A DNA stretch of 64,000 nucleotides from Taiwanofungus camphoratus (GCA_003999685.1 CP021221.1:2542001-2606000), one strand, 5' to 3'; numbered from the stretch's first letter, positions 1-11,972 are shown. Numbers and translations: made by a program. The notes: a model not told the origin generated them from the sequence alone.

Positions 1-8
1 ATACAAAC

Positions 9-3000
9 ATGTTATTGCAGTGGTGTGCACTTGAGCCTACCGGTGAGGCCAACCTGGCAGCCATCCGATTCTCGTCTCCGGTACGCGTACAATCCATCAA
101 GATCTTCCCTGCCAACGCGCGACCATTTGCCCAACATCCAGAGATAATTAGGTCAGTGCTCCTACTTCGTGCCTGCTCTGGACGCTGGCTCCGGACGAAT
201 TCAACTATGCACCCGCCATCTTGGGCAGGGTGTTTCGTCTGGTATCAGCGTCCTCGTTGTCGCCACCCGAGTTCCCGATGGGACTATAGAGACCGGTCTA
301 TTGATGCTAGTCTTCTACAACTTGACCTTATATGCGTTTGTTCACACTAATTATAGTCGGACACAGCCCGAAGCATTTTCCCTTGATGTGTATTTCAACG
401 CCTACCCTGTTACTCAGCCGAATAATAAAGAGAAGCCAAAACCTACCAATGCCCTAGTACCAACTGTGATTGCCTATGCAGGCGGGCAGATGGATTTTTC
501 CGTCAATATGGGCAAGGAGGTATGCCATGACCATCTCGCTGACCGTAGTAGTGCTAAGCAAACTTCCAACTTCCAGTATGCCACGCGTTTAATGATAGTG
601 AGGGGAGTCTATGACCGAGTCTCGATGGCAATTTACGGCGACGTTATATCCGAACTTTCCCCTCCACTTACAACATATGAGCCTCGCCCGCTCCCATCGG
701 TCGAACCGGCCCCCATTTCACAAGTGCTCGATCCTGCAAACATGCGTGATCCTACTTACCTCGCCCAACAGTTATTGAGCCTGATACCGGATGCTCCTCC
801 TCTCCCCCTTATTGTCCGTCTGATCTTTAATCTCAAGCCACTCGATGATGACTGGGATCTTCCGGAGTTTCCGTACTTACACCCCGACTTGGACGAGATG
901 ACTGATTATGACTTGGAAAAAGCCTTCAAACTGACTACACGACCTGTCCCTGATGATCTTCCTGACGAGATTCTTCTTCGTTTTGCACAGAATGTTGCAC
1001 ATTCCATAACTACTAAGGTACATTTATTTATGATAGATAGCACTAAATTCATTTTTAGCTGATTAAAATGTCTTGTTTATGCCAGGATAATAGTCAAGCG
1101 TACTTGGTCGCCGGAATCCTCTCTAATGCAGCCTCTCAACATCCACACATGGCTAAACTGCTTTTGGTTTGTCGTATGTCATCGATCTTTGCATCTGCTT
1201 CTGAAAGTCATTACAGGAGAACCTGGACCTGACTCAGATATTTGATTCATCCAACGTTGATGAGTCGACACTCCAAAGATTACTGTACGCGGCTACCAAC
1301 GTAGACATTGCGCGCCATTTCAACACCGATTTCTTCTTTGATTTGCTCGATTCCGTGCTCAAAGATTCCAATACGGACAAGGAGATAAGAAAGGTCACCC
1401 ACGAACTCATGAATCGGATTCGAGGGTGGATGGCGCTCGAAGATGCCATTTCGAATACGCAAGGAGACTTCGTTACTGCCTCCAGAGCTATCAAACAAGT
1501 CGGAACAGACGAGCAATCATTTGGCATCTGGCTGGAATCGATGGTGGCGCACGAAGATATCGCAGCTACTCTTCGTGAGAATCCCACTCCGCCCATACCC
1601 CTGCCACATCCTCCTCTACTTCGCCAGTCCCTTAAACCGTCTGTGTCTCATGACGAATTCATTGCATTTCTGAGAGCATTCATTGGGGTATCCTGCGTGC
1701 TCGCCGTGTATGGATGGGCCGACGCTGTCCCACACGAACATTGTCGCGAGCGTGCATTGGCTATTCTGCGACTATGGCAAGGCGTAGATGGCTATCGAGA
1801 GGTGACATTTTTTGCCTCGGGCTCTGTATACCGGTCTTTACGATTTTGCCAAATAGATTTTGGACCATCTGATGCTGCTGAAGCAAATGATCTACCGCCT
1901 CGAATGCATGACGACTGACAACGATTCGCCAACCCGCGCTGGCATCGACGCAGAACACGTTCTTGTCAACCTTGCAAAGAACCCGCACGCCATCTTGTCC
2001 CCTCACTTGGCAAGGTGCATACTCGGTCTGAGGGGACCACACTCATACATCACGAATGAAGAGCTGTTTTCAATGCGTCAAGCTGCAGAAGTCGCTGAGG
2101 ACGGTTTGCTTGCAGCGATTGAGATACTCGTGCGCCCTGACGAAACCTCGCTGTCATTTATGAGCCTTCGTCGACTTCGGGTAGCGCTTGCGGTTGTCGG
2201 CCAGGAGCTAGATCGTGACGATCAAGGTGAAGCCCGTGTAGTTCTGGAATTCTGGAAAGAGGGCTCTTGTGGATTAGTCAGTCAATTAGTAGACATATTG
2301 CTACCTGTCAGCAGCAAAATCAAGACCCATTTTACCCTCCAACCCCCCAGTCCCAAGTCTCAAGAACTTATGCATCAGCTGTTCCTCGTCTCTGACGAGA
2401 TCCTACAACTACTTTTTCGGCTCTTTCCCCCTTATCCGCCCCCCTCTCGTGTCGTACGGACTCTCACAGCTAGCGTTGCAGACTTATTTGTGTGTACGGA
2501 CGCAGCAGACCTGCTGTACTCTCAGTCAAGCCCCACCTGTGCTGTCGCGCAAGAGACGCGGCAATCATGTATCGATATCACCCGCGTGCTATCTGATGCC
2601 GCGAAACCTGTGGAGACTGGCCAGTTCGGTGCTGAAGTTGTCTTGAGAACTCTGCTTGAACACGGCCTCCATAGTGGAGACAGAGACCCGGTGCATCACG
2701 TTCAACAAGTCTTCTGTCTCATCGACTACCTCCTGCCAATGCCAGATGAGGACAACGGTCAAGCATCAGGATGGATGCATCGAATCATGCCAGTTCTCCT
2801 ACAAGAGCTTTGGGATTTCTGTCGAGTATTGGACATAGAGAACAAGGCTCATTTTGTCAAGCGGCTTGTCAACCTTGATCACGGTGTGGTCGGTGTTGGT
2901 GACTGGCTATTACTCGAGGAACTTAAGGAGCTGTCACAGACTCTGCGTCTGCTAAAGGACCCTTCTCAGTTTCCCCAACGCCTAATCAGACAGTATCAGG

Positions 3001-4065
3001 TCACATTATCCTCACGCTTCTTGCTTAGTCTTGTGCAGAGTTCGTCAAGCACTTCGGACTGGTGTATTGATTTTTTGACTGTTGAGGATGAAGCCGCTCG
3101 AATGTTTACGACATGCTTGACATCTTTGGTTGAACAACGTCTGCTTTCTCCTAGTATCACCGAACTGGTGCAGATCATAGCATCCGCATCTGGAACTACC
3201 GATGCAGATCTGCTACTCGCATTTCTCCTGATTCTACTGCGGTCAGCGCAAAACATGGACGTAACTGATGCCTTGGATGACCTTCTGGATCTCTGCACGA
3301 CAATTGTCACTAAACTGCCATCAAACCCTCTTGATGTGGACAAAATAGGAATGGAGTTCGGCGTCCTCATCTCCATGTTTGAAGGCGAGAACCGGAAGCT
3401 GGATAATACAACGGCAGAGATCTTAGTTTTGATGATGGAGGCTCTCGTCATGAAAGCAGAAAGTGGCATTCCACAATCGACTACGTTACGAAACATAACC
3501 TCTACTTGCATGGCCACATATTGGGGTCACCTTCGTGAAGTCCTTACAGCAGAATGGACTGAGCGTTTAGACATTCTCGAAACCAAATTTCGTGCTACAG
3601 ATGACATGGCACCGACAATGTCATCGAGACCTCTTCCGGAAATACTGGAACTTTCGATGCGCGATGTAGAAGAGCTCCTTCAATCAAATATACCCCATCC
3701 CTCGACACCACCACGGAAAGCTCTTAATCAGGACGTCCTCGGCCTTGTTACTATCTCTCCTCCTGCCCTGATCCGTTCCCCTGCTTCGACAGGACTCACC
3801 AAAACGTATCTCAACAACGATTTCAGGCAGCTACGCCAGGCCCCTTCGGCCCGGCAGAATACAAGCAGACTTCCCAGTATGCACGTAGATGTAGGTGTAG
3901 CGATGGTCGCTTGACCTAATTATTAGCTACTGATGCGCCTGATGCGGCGGATAGGAATTCGAGAGCGGGTCACCTACGTTAGTCTCAGTGCCCACACCGG
4001 CGACGCCAATGTCGCTCGCAACGGAAGGCTTCCAGCCACTCGCAGCACCATTCAATCTCACCTAA
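9..4065 (+). CDS. VIRMA: Virilizer/VIRMA homologue, m6A methyltransferase complex scaffold
   Basis: Virilizer is the large scaffold of the nuclear m6A RNA methyltransferase complex. The N-terminal part resembles the virilizer N-terminal domain: strand-forming blocks FSSPVRVQSIKIFPANARPF, then PEAFSLDVYFNAYP, then LMIVRGVYDRVSMAIYGDV. The last matches the family pattern 'LxLRGxYxxLxxAIYG'. A long helical, ARM-like middle follows. The C-terminus carries RQNTSRLPSMHVDEF, close to the RQNTSRPPSMHVDDF I recall from animal VIRMA. My exons are 9-151, 357-519, 577-1017, 1086-1166, 1217-1801, 1857-3890 and 3955-4065, which keep frame and give about 1185 residues, shorter than the roughly 1800 of human VIRMA. 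Without the last intron the frame would end at 3914 and break the HVDEF motif. The start at 9 is the first ATG; an upstream exon outside the window is possible. It is convergent with MDM34, with 87 bp between stop codons. Confidence 0.85.
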
Positions 4066-4152
4066 CAAAATGATCTACAAACTACGTAGTGTGTGAGGTA
4101 ACGTAACTTACATGCATGGAAGAGATATACGGTACGTAACATAAGAGTCCGT

Positions 4153-6406
4153 TTAAAACGATGGCTGATAGGGAAATCGTAGGCGAGCGTGAGATGATGA
4201 TGGGAGGACGTCTGGAAAGCGGGGAATCAAATCATCGTGAGAACGAAAGTAACGATCCATCTCTGAGACATCAAATTCGGAGAATGAGGGCCCGGGAGAG
4301 GAAGGTGTGTCGTCATGCAAATTGTCAGGCGGTTTCGCAGGCTTGCTGCCAAGTCTGTGTGTTCTTTTGCGCCGTGCTTTCACTGGCTGCCTCTCCGAAC
4401 TAGAGACAGGTCCAAGAGTAGTTGTCTCGCGAGGTGGGATACTGCGGACTGTGAAGTGTTCGAGGGTGCGCGTATATGGAGAGAGGGTATGATTTGAGTG
4501 ACTAAGGGTGGACAGTTGGGAAATGGAGTTGTTGAGCGCTGGTCGTAGAATAATTTTGGGATCGTGCTCGGGCATGTAGTGCTGATCTGGCGGAGAACCC
4601 GATTGAAATTTATCAAGATTTGAAGAGGTGAGAGATGGGCGACGGATACGGTTGATCTGGACTCCTCTTTCTTCTTCTGCAGCTGGAGGCGGCGTAGACA
4701 CAGAACGGGACATGTCGCTGGATCGCGAAGGCTGAGTTTGCAAGCTCGATGAACTTCCCGGTCGTTGTAAGGGGGAATGATAGAGCGGGGGTACTGGAGG
4801 TGTAGCAGATGTTGAATGACTTGCGCCTGTTGTGTTGTTAGGCCATCTACTCTCCGAGGCCACATCTGTATGCAACTCGCAGTATGGTGGAGTTGCGCTA
4901 GCGAAGTAAGAATTATACAGGGATCCCGGTCGTGACGATGCAGGCGTGGGGAATGACTTCGGGAGGTGACGCTGCACGGGAGCACCAGTCATCGTGCTTG
5001 ATCGAGCCGAGAGTGCAGGTCTGCGTAATGCGCCCGGCGTCAATCCGGTACGCAATCCATCTATTTGAGGTGTTATCTGCGACTGTGAGTGGTATATCCG
5101 AGGTCGAGTGATAGTGCCTCCGCCCACTGCGGGCACACTTTCATACTCTGTGATAGCATCCGCGTCCCCTTCGGAGGCAACAGATGGCGGAGGGATGTAA
5201 TCTGAGATCACATCATCCCAATTACCGGTGTCAAATGAGCCCACTTCGTCAATGGGGTCATCCATCTCGCTTGACTCCTCAGTCAAGTCAGCCAAGCCCT
5301 TTGGGGGGGAGAACAAGCTCCTGAAACCGCTGAATACACTTTTAGCAGGAAGGCCTTCTGGCCGTAAGCCATAGGTAGGATCAAAATTCTCGATATCAGG
5401 AAACGAGGTTGTGCTGTCGTCGACTGCGGGAGTTGTTGCCGATGGGGTAGGTGAAGAGGAAATAGAAGACGTTGGTTTGCGACCTGCGCTAGAGACAGAG
5501 AGGACAGATGAAGTGCGACCTGCGGCATGCAAGCTGTAAAACTGCTTGCGCATGAGATTGGGTTGAAGTCCCACGGAAGGGATACGCATGGGACGGTACA
5601 ACGTCAAATCAGGCGTGGAGGCTGTCTCAAGGCTCTTTTGTCGGGGAACAGGTGGTGGCCTTGTAAGATATGGTGCTTCCACCTTCGCCTTGACCCACTG
5701 CTGGCTCAGCCGGTGAATGATCCCAGGCAAGTCCTCCCTGAACATTTGACGAAGCTGTCCCTCAATTTCACGTTGTATGAACTTCTGAATAACGGCAATC
5801 GAGTCGAACGTGCTATTGATATCGACGTTCTGAAGTGGATCCGTTTTGAACACCAGAGTGATACCTTTCTGCCGCGAGACGACTAGGACAACGTAGGAGT
5901 TGAGCTTGAAGTGCGAAAGGCGAAGAAGCATTGGCACCACTAAGGGCTGCTTCGCAGCTAATATGCCTTTGGAACCACCCATAAGATGAATGTCTGGCTG
6001 CTTATGATTAAGAGGATTTGCCTGTAGGAACGTCAACACGACAGTTAACGACTGAGGTACTCGTCGAACTTACCTGAACCTTCGTCCGCAAAACGATATA
6101 AGCATCCCCAGCATATGTCAGTCTGAAGATACCACGAAACTGGTCCATGGTGAGTTCTCCGATGTCTCGTATCTCTAGTTCGGGAGGCTGAGAGTATGCA
6201 ATCGCAGGTGAGAGCTACAAGTGAGCACCCGTAGAACATCAAGTGAGGAATGCACAAACTTGGCTGCCCATATCAAGTTCAACAACCTCAATCGTATCCG
6301 CTATGACCGGAGGCTTGTTGCCCTTATTGAGGGCCGAAGTAAGCATCTGGATCGCATCTGCATGGAATTGATCAGAAAAGCGGGGCCACTTAAAGCTGAA
6401 GGACAT
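4153..6406 (-). CDS. MDM34: MDM34, ERMES complex subunit
   Basis: Mdm34 is the outer mitochondrial membrane subunit of ERMES, which tethers mitochondria to the endoplasmic reticulum and moves phospholipids through SMP domains. The SMP domain spans roughly residues 1-205. It starts MSFSFKWPRFSDQFHADAIQ, followed by PPELEIRDIGEL, FRGIFRLTYAGDAY, KGITLVFKTDPLQNV and EDLPGIIHRLS, all hallmarks of the family. The rest, about 500 residues, is Ser/Pro-rich and disordered, ending YQPSF. Exons are 6406-6260, 6187-6074 and 6021-4153, about 709 residues, somewhat longer than many ascomycete members because of the tail. The first intron (6188-6259) has a second possible acceptor at 6215-6216 that would add 27 in-frame bases; the family alignment favours the longer intron. 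The ATG at 6406 gives the conserved start MSFxF. Confidence 0.95.
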
Positions 6407-6744
6407 CGGATGGCAAGTGAATCGAGTATGGCATCTGCAAGGCTTTGCCGACTGCGGAAAGCCTACGAATTACAGAAAGAATCAGGGCAAGGAATAACAG
6501 GCAAACATAGCGAACGGGAGGAAAAGGGAAAATGTTCTCCGCGTCAGAGCGTACGAGGCAACACGGCCGAGAACAAGGATCACGTGCGTGTCGCATGTCC
6601 TTGCTATGAGCGCTCGTGGAGCAGAACTACATACTAATTCAGCAGGTAATACGTACACATTCCCTTCGCGAATGAAGTGTGAGGAAAGCAGTAAGCTAAG
6701 TGTCAACTCTGATTCTCAAGTCCGACAGGTACACTACAAGTGAT
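6407..6744. promoter_or_regulatory. MDM34 upstream region with ATCACGTG site
   Basis: This 338 bp gap holds the 3' flank of SEC18 and the promoter of MDM34, both on the minus strand. No convincing gene was seen. It contains ATCACGTG at 6579-6586, about 175 bp upstream of the MDM34 ATG. This matches the RTCACGTG core bound by Cbf1-type bHLH factors in other fungi. The same octamer, in the other orientation, lies upstream of NDUFB9, another mitochondrial gene. Function here is inferred only. Confidence 0.35.
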
Positions 6745-9700
6745 TTACATCCCCAGGCCCATGAGCGCCCCTGTTAACCTTTCTGCGACTGCCTCGGGTT
6801 CCTGTCTCGCCATCTCTACGACACTCAAGAATTTCTTGATACCAATGTTCAGCCTCGAAGAGTCTTCATCCTCCGCCTCCGTATTGCCGAAGCCTGCCTG
6901 TTCGAGCATACGAATCGCCGCATGCCGCTCTTGTACGGTAGAGAAAAGCTCGACTGCCTCGAGCACACGCTCTATCCCGCGCAGGTTCGAGATCGGCGGT
7001 ACCCGCAGCTCAGAGTCGAATGACTCTGAGAGGCCAAGGTCTGTGAGAACTGGCCGGACTGAAGACGTTGCTATAATGAGTAACCGTCGTCCCTGGCAAT
7101 AAATAAGGCAGCGTTGATTAGTAGGGTTGGATGAAATATACAACTTAGAAAACTTTACCTTCGGTGGCCGTCGCGCAAATAGTACCATAAGCGCCTGCAG
7201 TACTGCATTTGAGAACCGAGGCCCAATAGGCGTGAAGTCTAAATATCGAATATTTAGCAAGCTTCTCAACGCTGAATAATCGAATGACTACCGTACCAAG
7301 CAATCGCTCCAGGTTATCAACGACGATGACGCTCAAAGGACTCTTGTAACTATCCGAGAAGACTTTGCTGATTGCTGCAACTTTCTGCGCCTCCGAGAAA
7401 CCCACCATACTGTCCGACGAGAGCAGCTTCATGAATGGAAACTGTGACGCTTGTGCGATCGTGGCAGCCAGAGCAGTCTTGCCTGAGCCAGACGGGCCAT
7501 GCAGCAATATGCTGACAAGCGGCGTACGCGTCGATGTACGCACTTGGTCGACAAACAGCTTGCCGGAACGTAGGATATCCTAAGTTACAAGGATAAATTT
7601 ATCGACCAAACAGGAGAGCTGGGGAACAGAACAGACGCAAACTCACGTCGACAATACTGGAGTAATGAATAATGCCGTTCTCGACCACTTGTTCGAGCTC
7701 CTCTTTCGCAGCACCATATGCAGGCTGAACTTCATCGAGCGCGTTCATGAAGTCATATCTGTTCACGCGAAGGTTCTCGATGTCATCTGAAATACCCGCT
7801 AAGGTTCCAACCTATGTGCAAGCCATGTGATTCGGCTCTCCAAGTAAGATAGGACGCGGAAAAGAAAAGCCTACTTTCACATGTCGGCTGAACGCGAAAC
7901 TTGTTGCACTCTTCACCAATCCTCCGATTTCCGCCCCGGAGAAGTTTTTCGTCAATTGCGCGAGCTCCTCCAGGCTGACATCGCGCTCCATCACACCATT
8001 ATTCCGCATCTTCGCGGTGTGAATATTTAGGATTTGCAGTCGTCCGTGCTCGTCCGGCAGTGAAATTTCCATGTGCACTTCAAGACGCCCTGGGCGGAGT
8101 AAAGCCTCGTCGATCATGTCGAGTCGATTCGTCATACCGATAATGAGAATGTTGTTTAATTGATCGACACCGTCCATCTGGAATATAGCATGTGCGATGA
8201 GGTTGTTCATGTCAAGAGAATGTGCGCCATGATGCCTACTTTTGACAAAAGCTGGTTGACGACACTGTCGCCAACACCTGTACCCCCCCCTGTTGAACCA
8301 CGCTGTTTGCATATTGCATCTAGTTCATCGAAGATGATTATATGCAGCCCGCTATCATCACCCTTATCCTTGTACTGTCAATATGCAACGTTGATGCGGA
8401 CTCTCATAGGATGTAAGTGCAAGTGCAGGACGAACCTCCTTCTCCGCATCTGCGAATAGCTTCCGAATATTCTCTTCTGACGCGCCGACGAATTTGTTGA
8501 GAATCTCGGGCCCATTGACAATTTTAGGCTCGCGTGCATTGAGCATTTTACCAATCTGCCGCGCCATGAGTGTCTTACCAGTTCCCGGCGGGCCATGAAG
8601 AAGGATTCCTGATTAATGATGAGACAACTGCTCAGTTGCGCGCAAAAGATACACATGTACCTTTGACATGCTGAATTCCAAGCTTCTCAACGAGGCTGGG
8701 GGGGAACACACGTGAAGCGAATGCACGACGAAAGATGGCGCTGAATTCAGCGTCCAGACCTCCTATTCCCATATCCTCGAACTTGAAATTGGGAGCAAGG
8801 ATTGCATTAGGTGGTGCCCTTTATAAACAGAGAATATTGCTCAGCAATCAATACATCACAAGCAAGTGCAGCCACGACTCACTTTTTGGCACTGGATTTG
8901 ATCTTGATTGGACTGTCGCTCGCCTTGATGAAGGTCACGTCGGTCCTCTCCATGACGACTCCCCAGCTACTCGATACAGGAGCACCTCCACTAGTGTCAG
9001 GCAAGTCCACAGCGCTCAGAGCTTTGACTATGGCTTTCAGATTTTGCCCATGGAATTCAAATACGAGCATCTCGCCGACGGCGAGGACAATCCCACTAAA
9101 CGCCTTGACGAAATTGTGAGCCATCTCGTCAGCAGAGAACGTCTCTGCAATCTCACGCCCGCGACGGAGGAAGCCGACCTCAATATCGACAGACTGTAGG
9201 TACGAAGCTGCGGAGGAGAGGGGCTCGACGGTCACCTCGTCGCCCGTCAGTGAAAGCCCGATCCATTGTCGTTGCAAGGAAGAGGCGCCGATAGTACCTG
9301 AAACCAGCTTACCGGTATCGTCATGGCTAATTGAATGGGATATAAGATAGCGAGTGAAGGACGCTAGGGATCCTTACCGAGTTGTCAGTGGGAAGGCCTG
9401 CTTCACGAGGACATGTTGACCCTGGGGAAAGTCCGAATGATGCACGATTATACAATTGGACAATGCCAGGGCATCGTTTGGTGCAGATGTCACTCCAAAT
9501 CTGAATAATAAAGTATGGTCAATCGCTCACTTTCGGTTATCGGAACTTGAGAACGTACACTCCTCCCCGTGATTGAGGCGGTCTCCGGTCGTACAAACGC
9601 TTCTCGTATGCACCGGGATCATCGTACCTAGGAGGGGGAACACGATGCCCATGACTTCCTGGATCATGGTGCAGAGAACTGCCACCAGACGGGACACGGG

Positions 9701-9749
9701 AGTACGGTTGTTGAGGAGGTGGCTGATTATTGGATCTGAAGAAACTCAT
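6745..9749 (-). CDS. SEC18: SEC18/NSF, vesicle-fusion AAA ATPase
   Basis: Sec18/NSF is the cytosolic hexameric ATPase that takes apart SNARE complexes with alpha-SNAP after membrane fusion. The N-terminal about 60 residues ([18 protein letters not shown]...) are proline-rich. They are followed by the N domain (for example [20 protein letters not shown], 9360-9500) and [20 protein letters not shown] (9000-9130). D1 carries Walker [12 protein letters not shown] (about 8570-8600), Walker [11 protein letters not shown] (about 8320), [15 protein letters not shown], and [20 protein letters not shown] (about 8070-8150). D2 carries [15 protein letters not shown] (about 7480) and [12 protein letters not shown] (about 7310). 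The many short introns include one between QLLSK and MDGVDQLNN. The eight-base C run at 8283-8290 is part of an intact Gly-rich loop. The stop at 6745 follows [10 protein letters not shown]. It is divergent from eIF3m. Confidence 0.95.
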
Positions 9750-10053
9750 GGCGGTGGAAGACCGATGGGAAGACTACCCAAGCCTTAGATTCAAGCGGTC
9801 GTAATATCTAGCACTTGTCGTGCGTGTGGACGTGTAGGTATACGTGCAACCACCCGTTGTAGTCGGCGACGAAGGCTATACTTTGTGCTACTTACCGCTG
9901 CAGCATGGTACCGCAGCTGAGATCGTAATCTGAGGTAGGAGGAGATACATTAGGGTTAGGGGCCAGCATTGATGATGGAAAACAAAGCAAATTCTCACGT
10001 ACTGTCCTCCTATTTCTTCGAATCCTTGTTGCTGCAGTACACCCTCGCAAAAT
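9750..10053. promoter_or_regulatory. SEC18/eIF3m divergent promoter with telomere-like box
   Basis: This 304 bp region separates the divergent SEC18 and eIF3m starts, so it must hold both promoters unless 5' UTR introns extend them. At 9950-9962 it reads TTAGGGTTAGGGG, two units of the telomere repeat, about 92 bp upstream of the eIF3m ATG. Such telo-boxes are bound by Myb-type factors (Tbf1/Teb1 class) and are frequent near translation genes in some eukaryotes. Similar boxes occur upstream of TFIIB and RRS1 in this window. Confidence 0.45.
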
Positions 10054-11710
10054 ATGGCCGTCTCAGATTCAGTATCTGTATTCGCCGAAGGCACATTTGC
10101 CGAACAGGTACCGGCATATTGGCACCCAATTGTGAGATCACTAAAATATTTGTGTTTTGCAAGATTCGGGAGTTGGTGGACTACCTCGCACGCGGTCTTC
10201 CTGAAGGGGAGCGCACGAGCGAATCGCAACCTTTTCTGCCTTTCCAAGATGTACTCGCTCCAGGGAAGGGCCAAAAATCAATTGAGGACCACGAAGACGC
10301 ACGAAGAAAAGCGCTCATCATGGTGCTTACTCAAGTGAAGGGACTGGGAGACGGGACGGAGAAAGGTGTGTTATGTTCAGTCTTTCAGGTGTTCGTTGTT
10401 AATTTGGACTGTCTTCGTGCAGAGGTCGAAGGCTTCTTTAATCTCTTGTTCTCCCATTTCCTCACACTGCTCCCCCTCGATGCGCCAGAGACGAAAGAAC
10501 AACTTGTTACTCTTCTCCAGACCATTGCAACTTCGCCAGAACAAACTACATTTACAAAGTATCGAATGTATGAGGATTTGATTTTGTCTATGATGATGTT
10601 TTTAGTGGCGTCTCTCGTCTTAGATTATCAAACATGTTCAACGCCATTCCTCGCAAGTCCAATCTGCGCCATCCCATATACAAAACCCTTCTCGAGATTG
10701 CAAGTTCGCACGATGAATTAGAACAACTCGCTCTTTCACGAGTTACTGTAGAGAACTGGCTCCAAGAGTGGGACGTCTCTCCGCAAGAAAAAAGTGAATT
10801 TTTGAAACAGCTTTCCGATATTTCTGCAAAGTCTGGTCAAGCGTGGGTACCCCTATCTATCGATTTTCTTGATCTCGATGTCACGTCGTCACATCCAGAG
10901 AAGCGTCATATGAATACACCCTCTCATATGTCCGTTCCCTTCCCTCGCCCTCTCCTGCAGCACAGATAGCAGCGGTAGATGCTATCGCCTCGGCGCTTCG
11001 GTTACCTAGTATGTTTGATCTTGACCCCCTCTTCCGCATCGATGCAGTAGTCTCTGCAAAAGACCACGAGCTCTTCTCCCTACTTCATATATTTCTCAAT
11101 GAAGGACTGTCAGAGTACAAGGCATGGGAGGATAGCCATCCAGATGTCTTTGTGAAATACGGTACGCCTTCTCACGCTTAGAATACGTCGTACTTGACAT
11201 TCACTTCCTGTGAGGCAGACCTTGATAAGACGCAACTAGAGCGCAAAATTAGACTACTGAGCCTGGCAACGCTCGGATTCCAAAATACTGGATGCGACCT
11301 TCCCTACTCTACAATCGCATCCGCCTTGCAAGTCGACTCATCGCAAGTTGAACGATGGGTCATTGATGGTGCTTAACATCTCTCACCTCTGCGCTTCCAG
11401 CCTAGTGATAGCAATTCTAGTCATCCGTGCAGGCCTACTCTCAGGACGTCTATCGCAAACCACCCAAACGTTGCACATAACACGTGCGACTTCACGTACG
11501 TTTGAGCGGCCACAATGGGAGATGCTAGAGAAGCGGCTGGTTGCGTGGAAGGCAGGCCTTGCTAGTGTACTTGAGGTAGTTGCTGCAGCAAGGACAAAGG
11601 GCGGCGCGGAGGCTGTGACCGTCAGTACGAGTGCGAGTGCGAGTGCGAGCGGACCTGCTGGCGTTGAGACACCTGTGGCAGCAGCACCACAGGCTGCTGT
11701 TACTGCCTAA
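10054..11710 (+). CDS. EIF3M: Translation initiation factor eIF3 subunit M
   Basis: eIF3m is a PCI-domain subunit of eIF3, which recruits mRNA and initiator tRNA to the 40S subunit. Joined exons begin MAVSDSVSVFAEGTFAEQ and continue IRELVDYLARGLPEGE. The helical repeats include NMFNAIPRKSNLRHPIYKTL, typical of eIF3m. The PCI/winged-helix part runs from FRIDAVVSAKDHELFSLLHI through RKIRLLSLATLGFQ to VIRAGLLSGRLSQ. The tail after about 11600 is Ala/Thr/Ser-rich and holds a short tandem hexamer repeat (GAGTGC, about 11630-11650) coding Ser-Ala pairs. At least six short introns are needed, for example 10570-10626 and near 10840-10900. A telo-box lies in the shared promoter. It is convergent with the downstream DUF2009 gene (262 bp between stops). 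Confidence 0.93.
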
Positions 11711-11972
11711 CTAGACTGGAGCGCAAACTAGGTCATTGTACTGTATCTTTACATGAGCCATTTCTTCCAGTGCACACCGGGATCAGATCCCTGAAGGTCG
11801 TGGTTCCCAAGATGCGTCAGTATGACAGACAATTACGTCTCAACGGTACAATTGCTGTGCTCTGGGTATCAATCTATGTTGTCTTTGCACTATCTTCTAA
11901 TTTAGTATTTGTAGTGTCCATCCAGCAGGTTTAAATATACGGTGGCAGCATTGTGTAGCAAGGAAAATGCGA

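Noticed and set aside
8283-8290. Run of eight C bases suspected as a frameshift in SEC18
   Set aside because: The run codes part of the intact Gly-rich loop [11 protein letters not shown]; frame continues on both sides.
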